This document shows positions 11,401 through 23,946 of a stretch of DNA of 60,000 nt, piece by piece. Source of the stretch: Liolophura sinensis (taxonomy: Eukaryota; Mollusca; Polyplacophora; Chitonida; Chitonidae); the NCBI RefSeq assembly GCF_032854445.1, contig NC_088303.1, positions 21,833,501-21,893,500 of the forward strand. Reading direction: 5' to 3'. Numbering within the stretch: position 1 is the first letter of the stretch; each line of letters begins with the position of its first letter. The notes beneath the pieces are model-generated. The model saw nothing but the letters and a program-made list of their open reading frames with translations, searched no databases and was not told where the DNA came from. The position numbers and the translations under genes were made by a program.

Positions 11401-14400
11401 CTGTCGTATTTATATAGCCTTTATATAACTGTTTATTGTCAAGGTATCGATTGGCACTATGAATGGCTTGTGGGAATTGGCTAGAATGCAGTTGCTGAGG
11501 AAAAATTGAGACGCGCCTATTTTTGCATTAATGGTCGGTAAAAGTGGTTCGTCAAAGCTTTTTTTTGTTTGGTGACTAGTAGATATTAGTTCGACAAAGC
11601 AAACAAACACAACTCATCCTTCCTGTAGAGAAAATTTCCCCCCATATTTGGTATATTTTCATCCTTGAAGATAATAACGCATTTGACATGTTCTAATTCC
11701 GCCTTTCCCTTTCTTCTTTGCACCTCAATTCCACCTCCACCACAACCAGAGCCTCTCCAACACTACCCCCATCACTCCCTGCTCACCAATCCGTGACCTA
11801 CTACCAGGACCTTTCATGAACCTTTTCACATTTTTTGTACCCTTATGTCCCTCGAATAGTGTCTCAGCTAACATTCTTGATGCCAGTATGAGCTAATGGT
11901 GGACACTCAGTGAGGTCTATGGGAGGTGCCTAGTAAAACAGGGAACCATATTGTCGTTTTTAAGAGTTTATGTAATTGAATAACACACCATGCCGTCAGC
12001 TCGTAAAACATTGAGAGGGAAAGGGTCCATACGGGGTTTTTTCTGTATGCACAGCCTGTTGTGATTTCCATGCTGCAAATGACGCTTAACTAACCTCTGC
12101 TTGAAGGGTCAGTGTTTGTTGCAGCGTGCAAACGTCTGCCGTTGTCTTACAACAAACAGTAATTTGACTCTGTGAACTGAACTTAGGGTTGTTGGGGAAC
12201 AAGTCAAACTTCGTCAATATGAACAGCGTTGGTCTAGGCAATACAGAACGTCACATGACGCCATGCATGGACTTGACTGTATTACATGGTCAAGGGAGAC
12301 TTTGGAAACCTTCTGCCAACTCCTCTCCACTTCTTCCATCAGTTGTATGTTGGCTCGGCTGTGTGATAAACAGTTTCAGTTATTTAAGGCAGGGTAAAAT
12401 GACTTAGTGCTTTGGGGATTTTGTGACGGTTGTGTTGAACGAGACAAGCCTGTCTTTTAATTGTATGTCTTTCCCGCATATGAATATCCAAATAATGTAA
12501 ACCGTATACAGCCAGATACCAGCATAATTTGAACCACTGAGAAGACGGAACAGCCAAATATCTACATAATCTTAAAGACTGAGAACATGGAACAACCAAA
12601 TATCTGCATAATTTAAACCAACCTGAGGATTTTACCTCCGAATGTCCGCGTCATCTAAACAGTGCAGAGGATGGTGCAACCAAATATCTGCATCATCTAT
12701 GCCATGCAGAGTTTGGTACAACCAAATATTCGCATCATCTAAACCATGCAGAGTTTGGTACAACCAAATATCCTTATCATCTAAACCATCCAGAAACGCA
12801 ATTAACTTGGTATGACGAAAATGAAAATGTGGGAAAAAAAACAACAAAAGCAAGGAATGTCACAGCTCATGCACCTTGCATTTGTATGATTAATCATGTG
12901 CTTTAAATCTATTTTAAAATCTCCGCTATAACCTATCTGGAAATCGAACCGGTGAGTTCCGTGTGCGGTGAGGATTCTCAATCAGGCCACTGCCAAGATG
13001 ACGCTGCCGCCCCATCAAATACCCTTCGTCTAGACGCAGTTTGTCATCACCCTCCTTTGTTACATATCACTAGTCTAACATCACAGGAATGAGTTGTGTA
13101 ACAGTTAACATTGTCAGATGTCCAGGTAAACATACTTTACCCCATCTCCGTCGAGACAACAAACGCTCTTATAAAAATAGCCTCAATGAGCCAGCGTAAA
13201 AATGGGCACATGAGTACACGTCATACCTCCGATTCGCTCATACCGGTGGGAAAGCGAGATTTGTATTATGATGATGTTCATCATAGTGTCAAAGTTTATA
13301 TGGACATACGCCATAACATTGGTGACGGTGATTGACAATGCTCTAGTTGCCCTTTATGCAGCCCAAGGTTCGTTGAAGACCACCTGCCTTCCATCAATGT
13401 TGTGCGTATATCAATAAACAAATAAATAAAGTTGTTCGTTGCTAGACCACTTGTCTTCCACCAATATGATTTGTATATTCATATATCTCATGTTAGAAAA
13501 TTTGGCAATAACTTGCCAAAGATCGAAGGTATAATACTAGTACTCTACCTGGCAGTTTAGGGGTAACAATTATTTGGAATTGGATCTATGTAAATGCAGT
13601 TAAAAAAATATATACCGTTATATGCGGAACGTTTTGCTACCCTCTGTGTAAAAACAATGGAAAAAATTTTGAGAGAAACCGCCAAGCAGAGCTATTTTGC
13701 TTCTCTTGAGTAACCTTCTGTATCGTGTCTCATTTATACAGTCTATTCTACACATTTAGCTCATTTTAACCGTATCAATAAACAGTTTACAATATAAAAA
13801 CCTACAAGAAAAATCTGCATTAACATGGCTGCAGTATACACAAGGCGATTTTGAGTAAAAAGCCTGACGTAACCTGCAACCCTAACGAGGACAGTAAACT
13901 GATCACTGTAGATTTGGATTGGATCCAATTTGGATGAGATGTTGTATGCAAGTGTCAGACATCACGTCTACTTGTGGTGATACGATTTGGTGATAGACTA
14001 TAATGTAGAGCAAATTATGCTCCGCTCGATCAAGTTAATGATGAAATGCCTCTAAGCCATTTCCTAATAAGGCCACCAATCTATTCATCGAAACAGACAT
14101 TCGTATACCAGCAGTCAACCAAAATGGACGTTCCAGGTTCTAAAGTCCAATTTCCAAAACGACCTTTAACACAAAACACCAAAGAAACAAAAAAGTATAT
14201 AAGGCATGAAATTAAGACGGAATCATGCAAAGACAAGTCATCAGTTTTCAGTGGTGATGGAAAGACTCACGGAATGTTCTATGCCTATAAGTGAAGTCAG
14301 TATTTAAATCGTGTACCGTACTAGTTAAATAAAACAGATATGTATCTCAGTTGCCCTTTGACCCCATCTTTTAATATATCCAACGTGACGATCGAATTCG

Positions 14401-17400
14401 ACACGATGAATATACATCCTTCAGCTCGTATCGGGTTAAGCGGAATTAGACACACTCATGAAGCAATGTCAGAGATTCTGCACGCTTTTTCCACATTTAC
14501 TTACAAGTGTGTTATGCCCATTGTAAAACTTAAGAAACTTAGAATGAAGATGTTTGATGGTATAACATAGGTACACTAGTTTTGGCTGTAAACGTCACAT
14601 AACACACACGATCTAACAGATGCTACAACGCGAGATAAGTATGCGCCATAAGCCAAACCCTTCGGTATATATCCTTCTGTGTTTATTACACGGTGTATCA
14701 ATGAAAAAAAGGTGAGGGCACATGTATCTGGAGTTTAAAAGTCAGATAACACTTTATAAGTTCTAAGTATATTAAGTACAAAGAAGGAGGCATTCAATGT
14801 TAAGCTAGGTAAGGCTGTGCTTGTGAAGGAGAACGCCCTTTACGGACTAAGAATGGTATAGGAATGTCAGACTTGACGCTTATATTTAAACAGATTTTAT
14901 ACGAATACGTTTGGCAGGTGTGGATAGGTAGGGAGTCAGCCGATAAGTAAAAATGCTTAATGAGGACGATTTCGTGGTGTGGATTTTAACAATCGTCCCC
15001 CTAGCCCCCCCCCCCCCCCCCCCCCACCCACCCTTCGTGCAAAGTCAGCCACGCCAGTTCACGTGCCCTCGGTATATTTCGATCGCCTGGTCAAATTTGC
15101 CCAACAACAGGTGTAAACATTTAACGCGCTTTCTCGCGTGGACGAGACGGACTTGATAAATATTATTCCACCACCCGGATGGTGAATCCTAAACACAAGA
15201 ATTTTGAGATGTCAATTTTAAGGGACGGTAGGAATGTGCTGAGCTATACTCAAGGCGTAAAGAATTGTTGAATCGTCGACAGTTTGCGAATCTCGTTTTC
15301 AGTTTGTTTTTCTTAATTCTCAGAATCCTCAGGTGGAGTGTGCTGGGCATTCTTCAAATCCTCCACCCATGTCATGTGGCGAGAAGGCGTTAGGGCTTGA
15401 TCACTGCGGATTACACCTGCAATGCACGGATTAACTGTTCGCATTTCTACCAGATTATCTGATAATCTCTCAATAACCTTGACAGCCTGAAAATCACTCA
15501 ACTAGACGACGCCAGTCTCACCGAGCGCCACAAAGTACATAAAGTTAATGCGTCAAATAATGTTCAGAAGTACACTTAAGAAATTGACGGACACGAAAGT
15601 ATTTGCCAAGGAATGAAGAAAATACCAGTAAGGCATAATGGATTGAATATATTCAGGCAAATAAGGATATATCCCATGCAAATAAAACGTGTATAAAAAA
15701 TTCTAGACAGAATTTAATTATGTACGTTTCATTTAAGGCAACTTTTATTCATTTATCTGATTGGTGTATTATGCCGTGCTCAAGAATATTTCAACTGCAA
15801 GACAACAGCCAGCATTATTGTGAAAGGAAAGCAGGCAGACCCCCTGGGGAAACCCTCGCAAACGACCGGAGAGGGAGCTAGACTTTTCACGCCGGCGACC
15901 GCATTGGTGATAGGCTACTGAGGTATTAGCTGCGCTAGCATGCTAAACACTCGGCCCCAAGGCAACTTTGAGACTATAGAGCTTGTGGCAAAGCTACAGA
16001 TGTAGTTGAAAACGCGGTCACAAAACTAGCGTTTTGAAATTACAATGACCTTCGAAATATGGGTAGCAACAGATTTGTCAAACTGGACCAAAAAGTTGAT
16101 GTTTAAAACCTCTTTCATGAGAACAAGATAAAGAAAAATTAATATGTAGATCAATCTACGGATAAAATTTCCAACCTGGGATTGACTTTTGTTGAATCCT
16201 TTATTTGAAGGAATATGAAGATTTAGTAAACTCTCTAATGGCCTTATTAAGTGAAGATCTTGGCATTTTCCACGCAACGTTGATGGCCTGAACCTATAAG
16301 AAGTTCCAGATTTAAACACCAAGCCCAGCATTATTCGCGTCTTTTCAGCCTACGACAATTCGGTCAAACACTTAAGGACACCGTCAGTATGGCCATGCGA
16401 ATCGATCATGTGAGTCTGTCCCCCGGAGAGGCCTATCTAGGAATTAGGCGTCCAAATACAACTGACCATGATATAAGCTAAAGGTAAACACAGCAATCCA
16501 TTTAAATACCGCGCACTCCGCGTTATAGGCCAGGTCTAGATATTGGGTATAGTTAGGACAATGCAAGTTTGTTATATCAGTGCTCTGGAATATTTTCACA
16601 TTTCCCTGAACAAATAACGATAGGATTAATACCCGAACCTTTTTAGTTTAAATCTGGGAATTCAGCTAGCTAATTTTACACTGTGAACAAACACCAAGCT
16701 TATAAGATATCTTATAATTTTCTTCAACGAAACATGACAAACTGAAAATGAGATTAAAGACTATGAATTTTTAGATGTTTCAATATACAAAAATATTTTT
16801 GCCGAACGATATAGGAGTCCATGAGGCGTGGATTTAGGTCTACTTTAAACCCGCACGTTGTCCAAACAAGTTTGTGAAACCTCGTGAACACCTCTCCAGA
16901 GAGAAAATATTATGGAGTTTACTTGTAGCGCTTCTTTCCGGAAGTGTTTGCGAGTTTTCGCCAGATGTCCGAGCGCCTGTCACTCGCCGTGGAGCGGGAC
17001 GAACCTTGTCGGAAAATAACGAAAGTGTGAGATGTGCCGAAGTGGTCGCACAGTCGCATGTTGTGTCTAACATTACATGACGGAAAACAAATTATTTTCT
17101 GGCAATATTGACGCGCGGATGTTGACACTCCTCCTGGGCTGCCGTGTAACGCGGAAAACGGGCGAGTTGACAAACTCGCCAAGACAACAAAATGTCTGTC
17201 CCAACATATAAGCGATAGGAATGTCGATAACTTGGGAGGGGACGTAAGGACTGAGTCTCGGTGGGAGGGTCATGGCCTGTGTCAGGCCTCAGCTCACTAG
17301 ACTTTCTACGCATGAATGGGAGGGGAAAAAAGAGATAACCCCATACAAGCCCGCGTAAAGTATTATATTCAATGGCGTAGTCCCGCCCCACCCCTCCGAA

Positions 17401-20400
17401 GTAATTCATTCCTGTTCATTGATATTTTGAAGATCTTTACTGGGGCAATTGTTGACGTAATACAACGGGCTTAGACCGCCTCGGTGACCTAATGGTTAGA
17501 GCGTCCGCTTGGATGTACTGAGACCCAGAGAACAAATCCAAGTCAGGTCATACCAAAGACTTTAAAAATGGTACTTGTTGCTGCCTCGCTTGGCGCTCAG
17601 TACTCAGAGGTTAGAACAAGGAAACAAGAAAATTGGTTGGCCCGGTGTTAATATAATGTGACTGGGTGGGTGTCATATCTGGTGTCTGGTTTAAGTGGCG
17701 GCAGCACTTTGACGGCATAGACTCTCCCTGCCACAAGAAGACACAATCTGTGTACACACACACCTAATGACTCCTTGTCGTCATACACTTAATTGCTGAG
17801 TACGACGTTAAACCCAAAGCATACATACATACTAATGTATTACAAGAGAGCAGTGCTTCTTCTGGCTTGTGCCCCGAGCCGCCATTTCGCATTAAAGGGT
17901 GCTCTATTACATTAACAGATGATGTCAACAAATGTAATATGTAACTACAGAAGACAGTAGTACTCTCGTTCTAAAGACAAATGTATCACCCCTATACCAA
18001 AGGTAAAATTTAGTTCGCTGGCAACAAGCACAAAATGTATCGCTCTAATGGCACGGAGAACGTATTGTACTTTGGAAGCAAAGAAAAATGTAGCAAACGC
18101 AAAATATCCTATTCCGGCAGAAAAAATAAAATGTAGTGCTCTGGTAGCACAGAAAAAAATGTAGTGCTCTTGTAACTAGGGCAATATGTAGTACTCTGAT
18201 AGCACAGAAAAAAGTCGTAACAAAGACAGTATGTAGTATTCTGGTAGCACAAAAGAAATGACAAAACATAGTACTCTGGTAACAAAGACAAAATGTAGTA
18301 CTTTAGTAGCACAGAAAAATGAAAATGAAAGACTGATGATGATTCTTTCAGATTGATTTCATAACTGTTGATACGGAGGCTCTGGGGCAAATCAGAATGG
18401 GGTTTTCTATCTTTCTTTTTTCTACTTAACTGTTTACACACTTCCGTTCAACAATATATTCGCACAACTTCTTTATCAATTCCAGTGGCTTGATGCTCAT
18501 GAGATAATAGAATAAAAATATGAACAGTAGTTGTTGTTGCAATATTTTTGGTGTTCGTTCATGTTATTTATCTGATTGTCTTATTGTTTTATCTTCCACA
18601 GTTTTCGGCCAGACACATTCGTATGTGTGTCCCCACTCTAACGCCAGAGGGCTGTATCCCGACCCTGAGGATTGCTCCAAGTATTACCAATGTGTGGATG
18701 GCGGGCGGTACTACCATAAAAGTTGTCCACCGGGATTGTGGTTCGATTCTCGCTACTCCATTTGCAACTGGCCTGGCTATGTGAGTTGCCACACGAGGAG
18801 ACCCGAAATCCAACCATTAGCCAGTGAAGAGTCCGACCCCGTCCTGAGCGGAACTATCCAACGGTATCCGCAACAGTTAGGTCGACAGGTGTACACAACA
18901 CGGAAACGCCCGACCTTCCGGACATTACCGACTACCCGGACGATCCGGCGACGCACAACCAGGCCGGCCAGGGTCTACAGAACGTCAAAGATAACAACAC
19001 TCTGGACGTCTCGGACCCCCGACGTCAAGACGCGGACCCCCCGCTCTCCACAAACAGAGAAGCCGACTACACACCATCAGCAGATGACAACAAAAGATCC
19101 TAGTCCAGGCCCTATCTCCACCTCACAGTCTGTCCTGGACTGGCTTTATGAAGACAACCAGACAGACGACATGGAAGTGCCCCAGACTGACAACGCTCAC
19201 CCCCAGGCCCCTCCAAAGCCCACCCAACAGACGAATCCCATCAACAACGTTGCTTCCATGGACGAGTACGGCGGGTTTGACGACACTGAAGACTACCAAA
19301 GTAAGAGCTCTATTCCCATAAGGGATATTGTAAAGGAGGGGATGAAAGGCGGTTCTTTGTCAAAAGCAGATTCTTCTATGAAACGAAGTATCTCTACCAT
19401 TTGAAGAACCCAGTTCTTTAGAACACCCTCACGAAAAATCTAAGGCACATGAAACAATCGAATAGCATTAAAAGCACCTGTCTTAATGTTATCTGGCGAC
19501 AGGTGTTTAGAATATTGATCAATTCAGTTTCTAAATAGTGGACCTCGTAGAGCGTTTTTCTTTTAATCATTCAGTGGTTGGCTGTTCACAGACATCAACA
19601 CGTGCTTCAAAGAACCAACAAGTCATTAAACTAAAAGGTATAGAGACATTAAACTAAAAGGAGATGAGACACATTTTCCACCAGACCAACCACACCAGAT
19701 GATTGTTTAACTATGCAGAATATCATGGTTCACAATGCTTCTCTAAAATCTGGGAGAATGTGTACTCAAGAAATTCATATTAAACTGAATATCTAAGTAT
19801 CAGTGCCTGTTTCAATGGGAAAAAGATGGATCCACCCTAAAAAGGTATATAACTAACTTTTTTGTGTTTCAGATACAGGATTTGACACAGGGTTTGAACC
19901 GCCTCCGGAGTGTTCCGCTGCATTCTCTTTGGAATTAGATCCTACGCGTTGTGAAGGTTTTTACCAGTGCTACTTGTGGATACCATACCCTAAAGTGTGT
20001 CCCGCAGGTCTCCTTTTCGACCACCAAAGCAACGTATGTAATTGGCCTGAATACGTCTACTGCCTGAACGGAGAGAGATATGATCCTCCAGAAACAACGA
20101 CAACGGAGCAAGTGGCCACCAGGGCACCCGCTACTCCACCCGCACCAAGCAACAATTTCAACCCGCAGGAAAACGGAGGCTTTTTAGAGGACAACAACTA
20201 CGACGATTATTGGCCAATTGAAGAAGTGATGGAAGGAAAGCGTCATCAGACAGCTTTCAAAAAGAAAGGTCTCCAAGCGGTAAGCTCGCAAATGGGAGAG
20301 GAAGAAACCCAGAAGAAGTCGACACCACGAGTTAAAGCAACGACCCTTATGATGAACACTGATGCCATTAAAGGCGTGCATAATGGATGCGGAAGAGATG

Positions 20401-23261
20401 GGTGCGAAGCCAAGGGCGTCAAAACCTCTGACTATAAAAGCCAACCCAAAGCAGTTCACTCAGAGGTCAAAGACACGACAGAGAAGGAAACTACAACGAA
20501 AGTAACAAGCACAGAAAAAGTTAATGACAAACAATCTAACATGAAAGCTAGACCTACGAGCTCTTCCCAGGAAACCTCTGAGAGCAAAGAGTCATCAAGT
20601 GACTCGGCAAGTAACGAAACCGAGTCTAACGAGTCCAGCATGGAGTCATCCAAAGAGTTTAACGGTGCAATAAAAGCAGATTCTTCTGAGGAACAGACTA
20701 ATACGAAAGCCATGGACTCCAAAAGCTCTTCACAGGAATCCTCTCATAGCAAAGAGTCTATGAGTCGAAACAACTCCGCAAGCAAGGAATCCGAGTCTAG
20801 TGAGTCCACCTCTTCGTCTGAAGAGCTAAAAGATGGACTTAAAGTACAGTCTTCAAAGGAAAATAACGAAATCATCAAGCCTGAGCTAACCAGCAATAAT
20901 CTTAAGATCAAAGAAAATGAAATCCAGGTGGACATTGTTGAAATAACAGGCAGCAACGAGAACAAATTGCAGGAACAAGATTTAACAGCCAAAACCGAGA
21001 GTAGTAGAAGCGATGCAGTGAAACTTACGACAGACGCCAGTGTGTCCCCTGCAACAGAAAAGGAAACCCGCGAAGAAAATAACAGTAATGCTACTCGCAT
21101 TGAGGTTAATGATAAAACGAACAATGAAACAAACGTACAAGAAGAGACTAACAGCGCCGATGACACTGAGGGGAGTGGTAGTGAACTAATCCTATCCAAG
21201 ATAGATATCCTAAGAAACGCTGTGGAAAGCTTCACAGGTGACGACAAGCAAACCACGACTCCACTGACTACAGAGGCAAAGGGCAGCTTTACAAATGCTA
21301 AGGTACCTACAAACGAGACGGAAGTTGATTCAGTCTCCAACATCACTAATGACACAGGAAACATGACGTCTTCTCAACAACCATCAATGGTGACGTCTAC
21401 GGATGTCACATCCAGTGAAATGTCGACACCGCCCTCGACGAAGATCGCCAAACCACTGTTTGAAAAGGCAGACGAAGTCGTAGTTACATCCACTTCAGGA
21501 AACGAGACAGAGGGTAATGTTACTGCCATTGAGGAAACACTAGATTCCATTCTGACTGAAGCAAATGTAACGGGGGCCGCTGAAGGGAAGTCAGAAAAGA
21601 ATTTAGACACAAATAAGTCGAACACAACCGAACTGGATTCTACTGGCTCGAAAAACCAAACAGAAAACTCCACAGTGAAAGCTGATTTGCCAGATGAAGG
21701 TCTTGCTTCAAACGAAACAATTGGAAATGACACTGGCACTGGCTCGAATGTGACCACTTCTGAACCGCTGATTAAAGGGGAATTGAACTCAACAGCCAAT
21801 AGCACACACGCCGCAACTACAGAGACTAACACGACTGAAGCCCAAGTGTCCACGAATAGCACATCGTCTTCTACATCAACTCTTCTACCACCAAAATGCA
21901 GAGGAGGCAACTGCCAGCGCCAGAAAGACTTTTCTACGACCCCTAAGACAAAATCTGACTCAGAGATATCTCGGACATCCAGTAAAACGGTGGAGAAAGC
22001 AAAGGCGAAGCGTCCAGATATTGTCATGTTGAGTGGGAAATCGCCCATTGCCCGCATCCTGGAAAAGCTGTTAAACATTCGGATGAAGCAAATCGGTAAC
22101 AATAAGTTTAAAGCTGTTGAAACGAGAAAGGAAACGTTTAAGGGCACTGAGGTTCTCTCGGAAAACAAGATCAAGCCAAAGTCTCAAAATGACGAGGGAC
22201 GCACAACATTATCTCACAAGGCTACTTCTTCCAGCGAGATGAACAAAACAACACCTGGTGATTCCAGCGAGACGAGAGCCAAGAACGCTTCAACAACTTC
22301 AACTGAAGTGTCGCCTGGATTAACAACAGTTATCAGTACGATCGATATCAATGTCACAGCCCAGTCAACCAGTTTCTCAGACAATAGCACATCAACTGGT
22401 CTCCCCGACGACACAGACCCTGCAAATATCTCAATCTCCCTTCAGAATATAACAGACAATGTAAACCTGCATGATGTGTTCAATCAAGCTAACGACACGA
22501 CGATAGCTGTTAACATAAATGCTAAAAACTCAACGAATACAACAATCGTCATTATGGAATCGACAACAGTTGTGATCACTAATTCTACCAATGACACGTC
22601 GACATTTGTGGAAAACAGCACGGTTCTAACATCCAGCAAAGATGTGCTGGCCACAGCAGCTGCCGCACACGGCAGCAAGAAAGGATCAGCAGTGGAAGCG
22701 TTAAACACAACTATGAAAGAGGCCGAGAGGACAACAGAAACAACGTTATCAAGTGTTGAAAATATTGTCAACGAAACTGATGCGAACAGTTCTCTTCCAG
22801 ACAATGCAACAACGACGACAAATTCATCTTCGAATATAACAGACAGCAACCGTACAAACTTAACACTAACTGAGACCATATTCCCGCTGAACACAAAAGA
22901 GCTATCAAACACAAGCTTAGTCGTCAATTCAACTGAAGAAAAGAATTTTTCAACATCAACAACAACGAAAACCTCTGAAAAGGCAACCGTGAATGTCAGC
23001 AGTGACGACGATACTCCAGCAAGAAATAGTTCTTCGACGGAGACCGATTCTTCTCTTAAAAATTCATCTACAACAGGAAATAACACTTCAGTAGACCAGT
23101 CCACAACAAAGCCATTCGTCAACGCCACACAGGTCTCGGAAACCAATGGCACGACCACAACTCAGACAACACCTAGGACGTCCAGAAAACAGAGAGAAAT
23201 CCATAGACCAGCTCGAAAACCGACGCACTTCAGGCAAGTAGGCAACTCTCCCCCATTTTGA
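5408..23261 (+). CDS. Secreted chitin-binding mucin-like protein with two CBM14 domains
   Basis: I join 5408..5441, 18602..19300 and 19873..23261 (4,122 nt, 1,373 residues); phases match at both GT-AG introns. Residues 1-18 form a signal peptide (MDALVALVFISVFGQTHS). Two six-cysteine peritrophin-A/CBM14 chitin-binding domains follow: cysteines 21, 36, 42, 53, 66, 74 and 258, 271, 277, 287, 300, 308. Each has the YQC, CP(P/A)GL and CNWP landmarks of the family. A basic, Thr/Pro-rich linker separates them. From about residue 310 the protein is low-complexity Ser/Thr/Asn/Glu with dozens of N-x-S/T sequons and a basic C-terminus. It probably coats or cross-links chitin in gut lining, mucus, cuticle or shell matrix; which of these is unknown. 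Domain calls are firm. Joining the signal-peptide exon across 13.2 kb is inference from phase and the resulting signal peptide. A TGA at 23259-23261 ends the frame. Confidence 0.75.
9823..10030 (-). mobile_element. SINE family A, internally deleted copy
   Basis: In the + reading it starts with the reversed tail ATTTATTTATCTGATT and GTTTTACGCCGTACTCA. It then jumps to the tRNA-derived head (GAACTCACAGCGACCGCATT and GCGCTAACCACCTTGG). The middle of the family consensus is partly missing. Compare the full-length copy at 53,311. Confidence 0.75.
11120..11215 (-). mobile_element. Possible degraded SINE family A fragment
   Basis: An ATTTA-rich start, GCTTTAGCACCGTAATAAGA and CTTAAACAATGGCGG follow the order of the family A tail, but with many mismatches. 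It is an old fragment at best. Confidence 0.3.
12480..12795. repeat. Degenerate tandem array, about 42-bp unit
   Basis: Around seven diverged copies contain ACCAAATAT(C/T)(T/C)GCATCATCTAA followed by CCATGCAGAG(T/G)TTGGTA. The last three are the most alike, and divergence rises to the left. 42 is divisible by 3, so the complement stays open for about 70 codons. That frame is a by-product of the repeat. Confidence 0.75.
15005..15027. repeat. Poly-C tract
   Basis: A run of about 20 or more C with flanking C-rich DNA. The minus strand is poly-G and could form a G-quadruplex. Exact length is uncertain, because such runs are often mis-sequenced. Confidence 0.9.
15745..15962 (-). mobile_element. 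SINE family A, diverged copy
   Basis: It carries the reversed tail ATTTATCTGATTGGTGTATT, then GCCGTGCTCAAGAATATTTC, the GCCAGCATTATTGTG block and the head remnant GCGACCGCATTGGTGATAGGC. The element reads on the minus strand, and divergence is considerable. Confidence 0.7.
16840..17420. other. CpG-rich patch inside the AT-rich intron
   Basis: This stretch is visibly richer in G, C and CpG than its flanks and includes the Sp1-like CCCGCCCCACCCCTCC near 17,382-17,397. Overlapping open frames occur on both strands. One + frame without an ATG (16,874-17,080) contains a hydrophobic run, LWSLLVALLSGSVC, like a signal peptide. It may be an alternative promoter or first exon, or the remnant of one. 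No family is recognisable. Confidence 0.35.
17477..17833 (+). mobile_element. SINE family B copy
   Basis: A tRNA-like head (CGGTGACCTAATGGTTAGAG) is followed by the body motifs TTGGCGCTCAGTACTCAGAGG and TAATATAATGTGACTGGGTG. The tail GAGTACGACGTTAAACCCAAAG ends in (CATA)n. The same body and tail recur at 49,333-49,682 and, reversed, near 33,170 and 38,240. Confidence 0.8.
17960..18320. repeat. Degenerate tandem array, about 28-31 bp
   Basis: Repeats of GTAGTACTCTGGTAGCACAG followed by a variable A-rich spacer, irregular in length and more diverged to the left. The array lies 280 bp before the exon 2 acceptor of the chitin-binding gene. Minus-strand frames rich in FFCY across it come from the repeat. 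Confidence 0.75.
18602..19300 (+). CDS. Chitin-binding gene exon 2 (first CBM14 domain)
   Basis: The acceptor is TTATCTTCCACAG at 18,589-18,601 and the donor is CCAAA|GTAAGAG. It encodes residues 12-244: the end of the signal peptide, CBM14 domain 1 (Cys 21 to Cys 74) and a Thr/Arg/Pro-rich linker. An ATG at 18,520 would also open the frame, but it would translate the polypyrimidine tract and lacks a proper signal peptide. The frame also runs past the donor to a stop at 19,404; retention of the intron would give a short one-domain protein. Confidence 0.85.
19873..23261 (+). CDS. Chitin-binding gene exon 3 (second CBM14 domain and mucin-like tail)
   Basis: The acceptor is TTTGTGTTTCAG, and the entering codon A|AT (Asn 245) fits exon 2. 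CBM14 domain 2 spans Cys 258 to Cys 308. The following 1,060 residues are biased to S, T, N, E, K and D. They include acidic SSE/SKES blocks in the first third and dense NxS/T sequons in the last two thirds, ending in a basic tail (RKQREIHRPARKPTHF). Long open frames on the opposite strand (up to 266 codons) mirror this biased composition and are not genes. Confidence 0.9.
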
Positions 23262-23940
23262 AGCAAGAAAGGTTTTCGGTGGCCCCGACGAAAAGTGGCG
23301 ATTTTCGGACGGTACCCTCGTGGATCAGTTTTCACGGCAACAAAGAGACGTTGATGCACTCAGCGCTACATCATTTGCTGCCAGCAAGACGCCATCATTA
23401 CTAATTAGCCTTATGACTGTTATCTTCATTCGTAACAATCTACTGGCATAACTGCATTCCGCGGTAAGCAGAAATGTGAAGTGCATCGGTACTGTGGATG
23501 AGGCTCCTTACCACAGGACACACTTTTCTGCCCTTCACTTACCACCATTCATAACCAGCCACGAGCCCGTTTTAAACCACCTGAAAAGGCAACCAGTGCA
23601 AATCAGTCATCTTATATTTCCGGAAAGAGACAGTTTGTCATGGTTTGCCAGAGAGACTTTCCTTTATCATGGCATATTTTTATAGTGTTTCAATATATCA
23701 GCCTGCAAAAAAAACACAAAACAAAACAAAAAAAACAAAAACACAATAGCTTGTCTGGTATATCGAAGCCATGTTAATATTGGTAGGTACCACCGTGTTC
23801 TGCGTCGATGTACCTTGATGTCCTTCACGTCGACATTTTACCGTATATTTGTACATACATGTACTTACTTAGTAATCTGTGCAAAGGATGCGAGGGAACC
23901 ACAAAATGGTTAGTTTACTTATCTTATTTTGGAGTATATA

Positions 23941-23946
23941 AATAAA
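23941..23946 (+). terminator. Polyadenylation signal of the chitin-binding gene
   Basis: AATAAA lies 680 nt after the stop codon. I found no earlier canonical signal in the 3' region, so it is the best candidate for the mRNA end. Confidence 0.45.

Larger units (their letters stand above)
5442..18601 (+). other. Intron 1 of the chitin-binding gene (13.2 kb)
   Basis: The intron begins GTAAGT and ends TTCCACAG. Many frames of 60-110 codons occur on both strands, but none shows a family signature or clean exon borders. Inside it I find three or four SINE copies, two degenerate tandem arrays (12,480-12,795 and 17,960-18,320), a short imperfect repeat around GACACCTA (5840-5905), a poly-C tract and a CpG-rich patch (16,840-17,420). 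These are listed separately where supportable. An alternative promoter or a small unrecognised gene inside it cannot be excluded. Confidence 0.55.

Noticed and set aside
20184-23158. Long minus-strand open frames (up to 266 codons) across the mucin-like exon
   Set aside because: They mirror the Ser/Thr/Asn-biased codons of the + strand gene and read as repetitive Val/Ser/Leu sequence without any domain.
23262-23352. Thirty open codons directly after the stop of the chitin-binding gene (possible stop read-through)
   Set aside because: An open stretch of this length is expected by chance fairly often, and nothing around the TGA suggests recoding.
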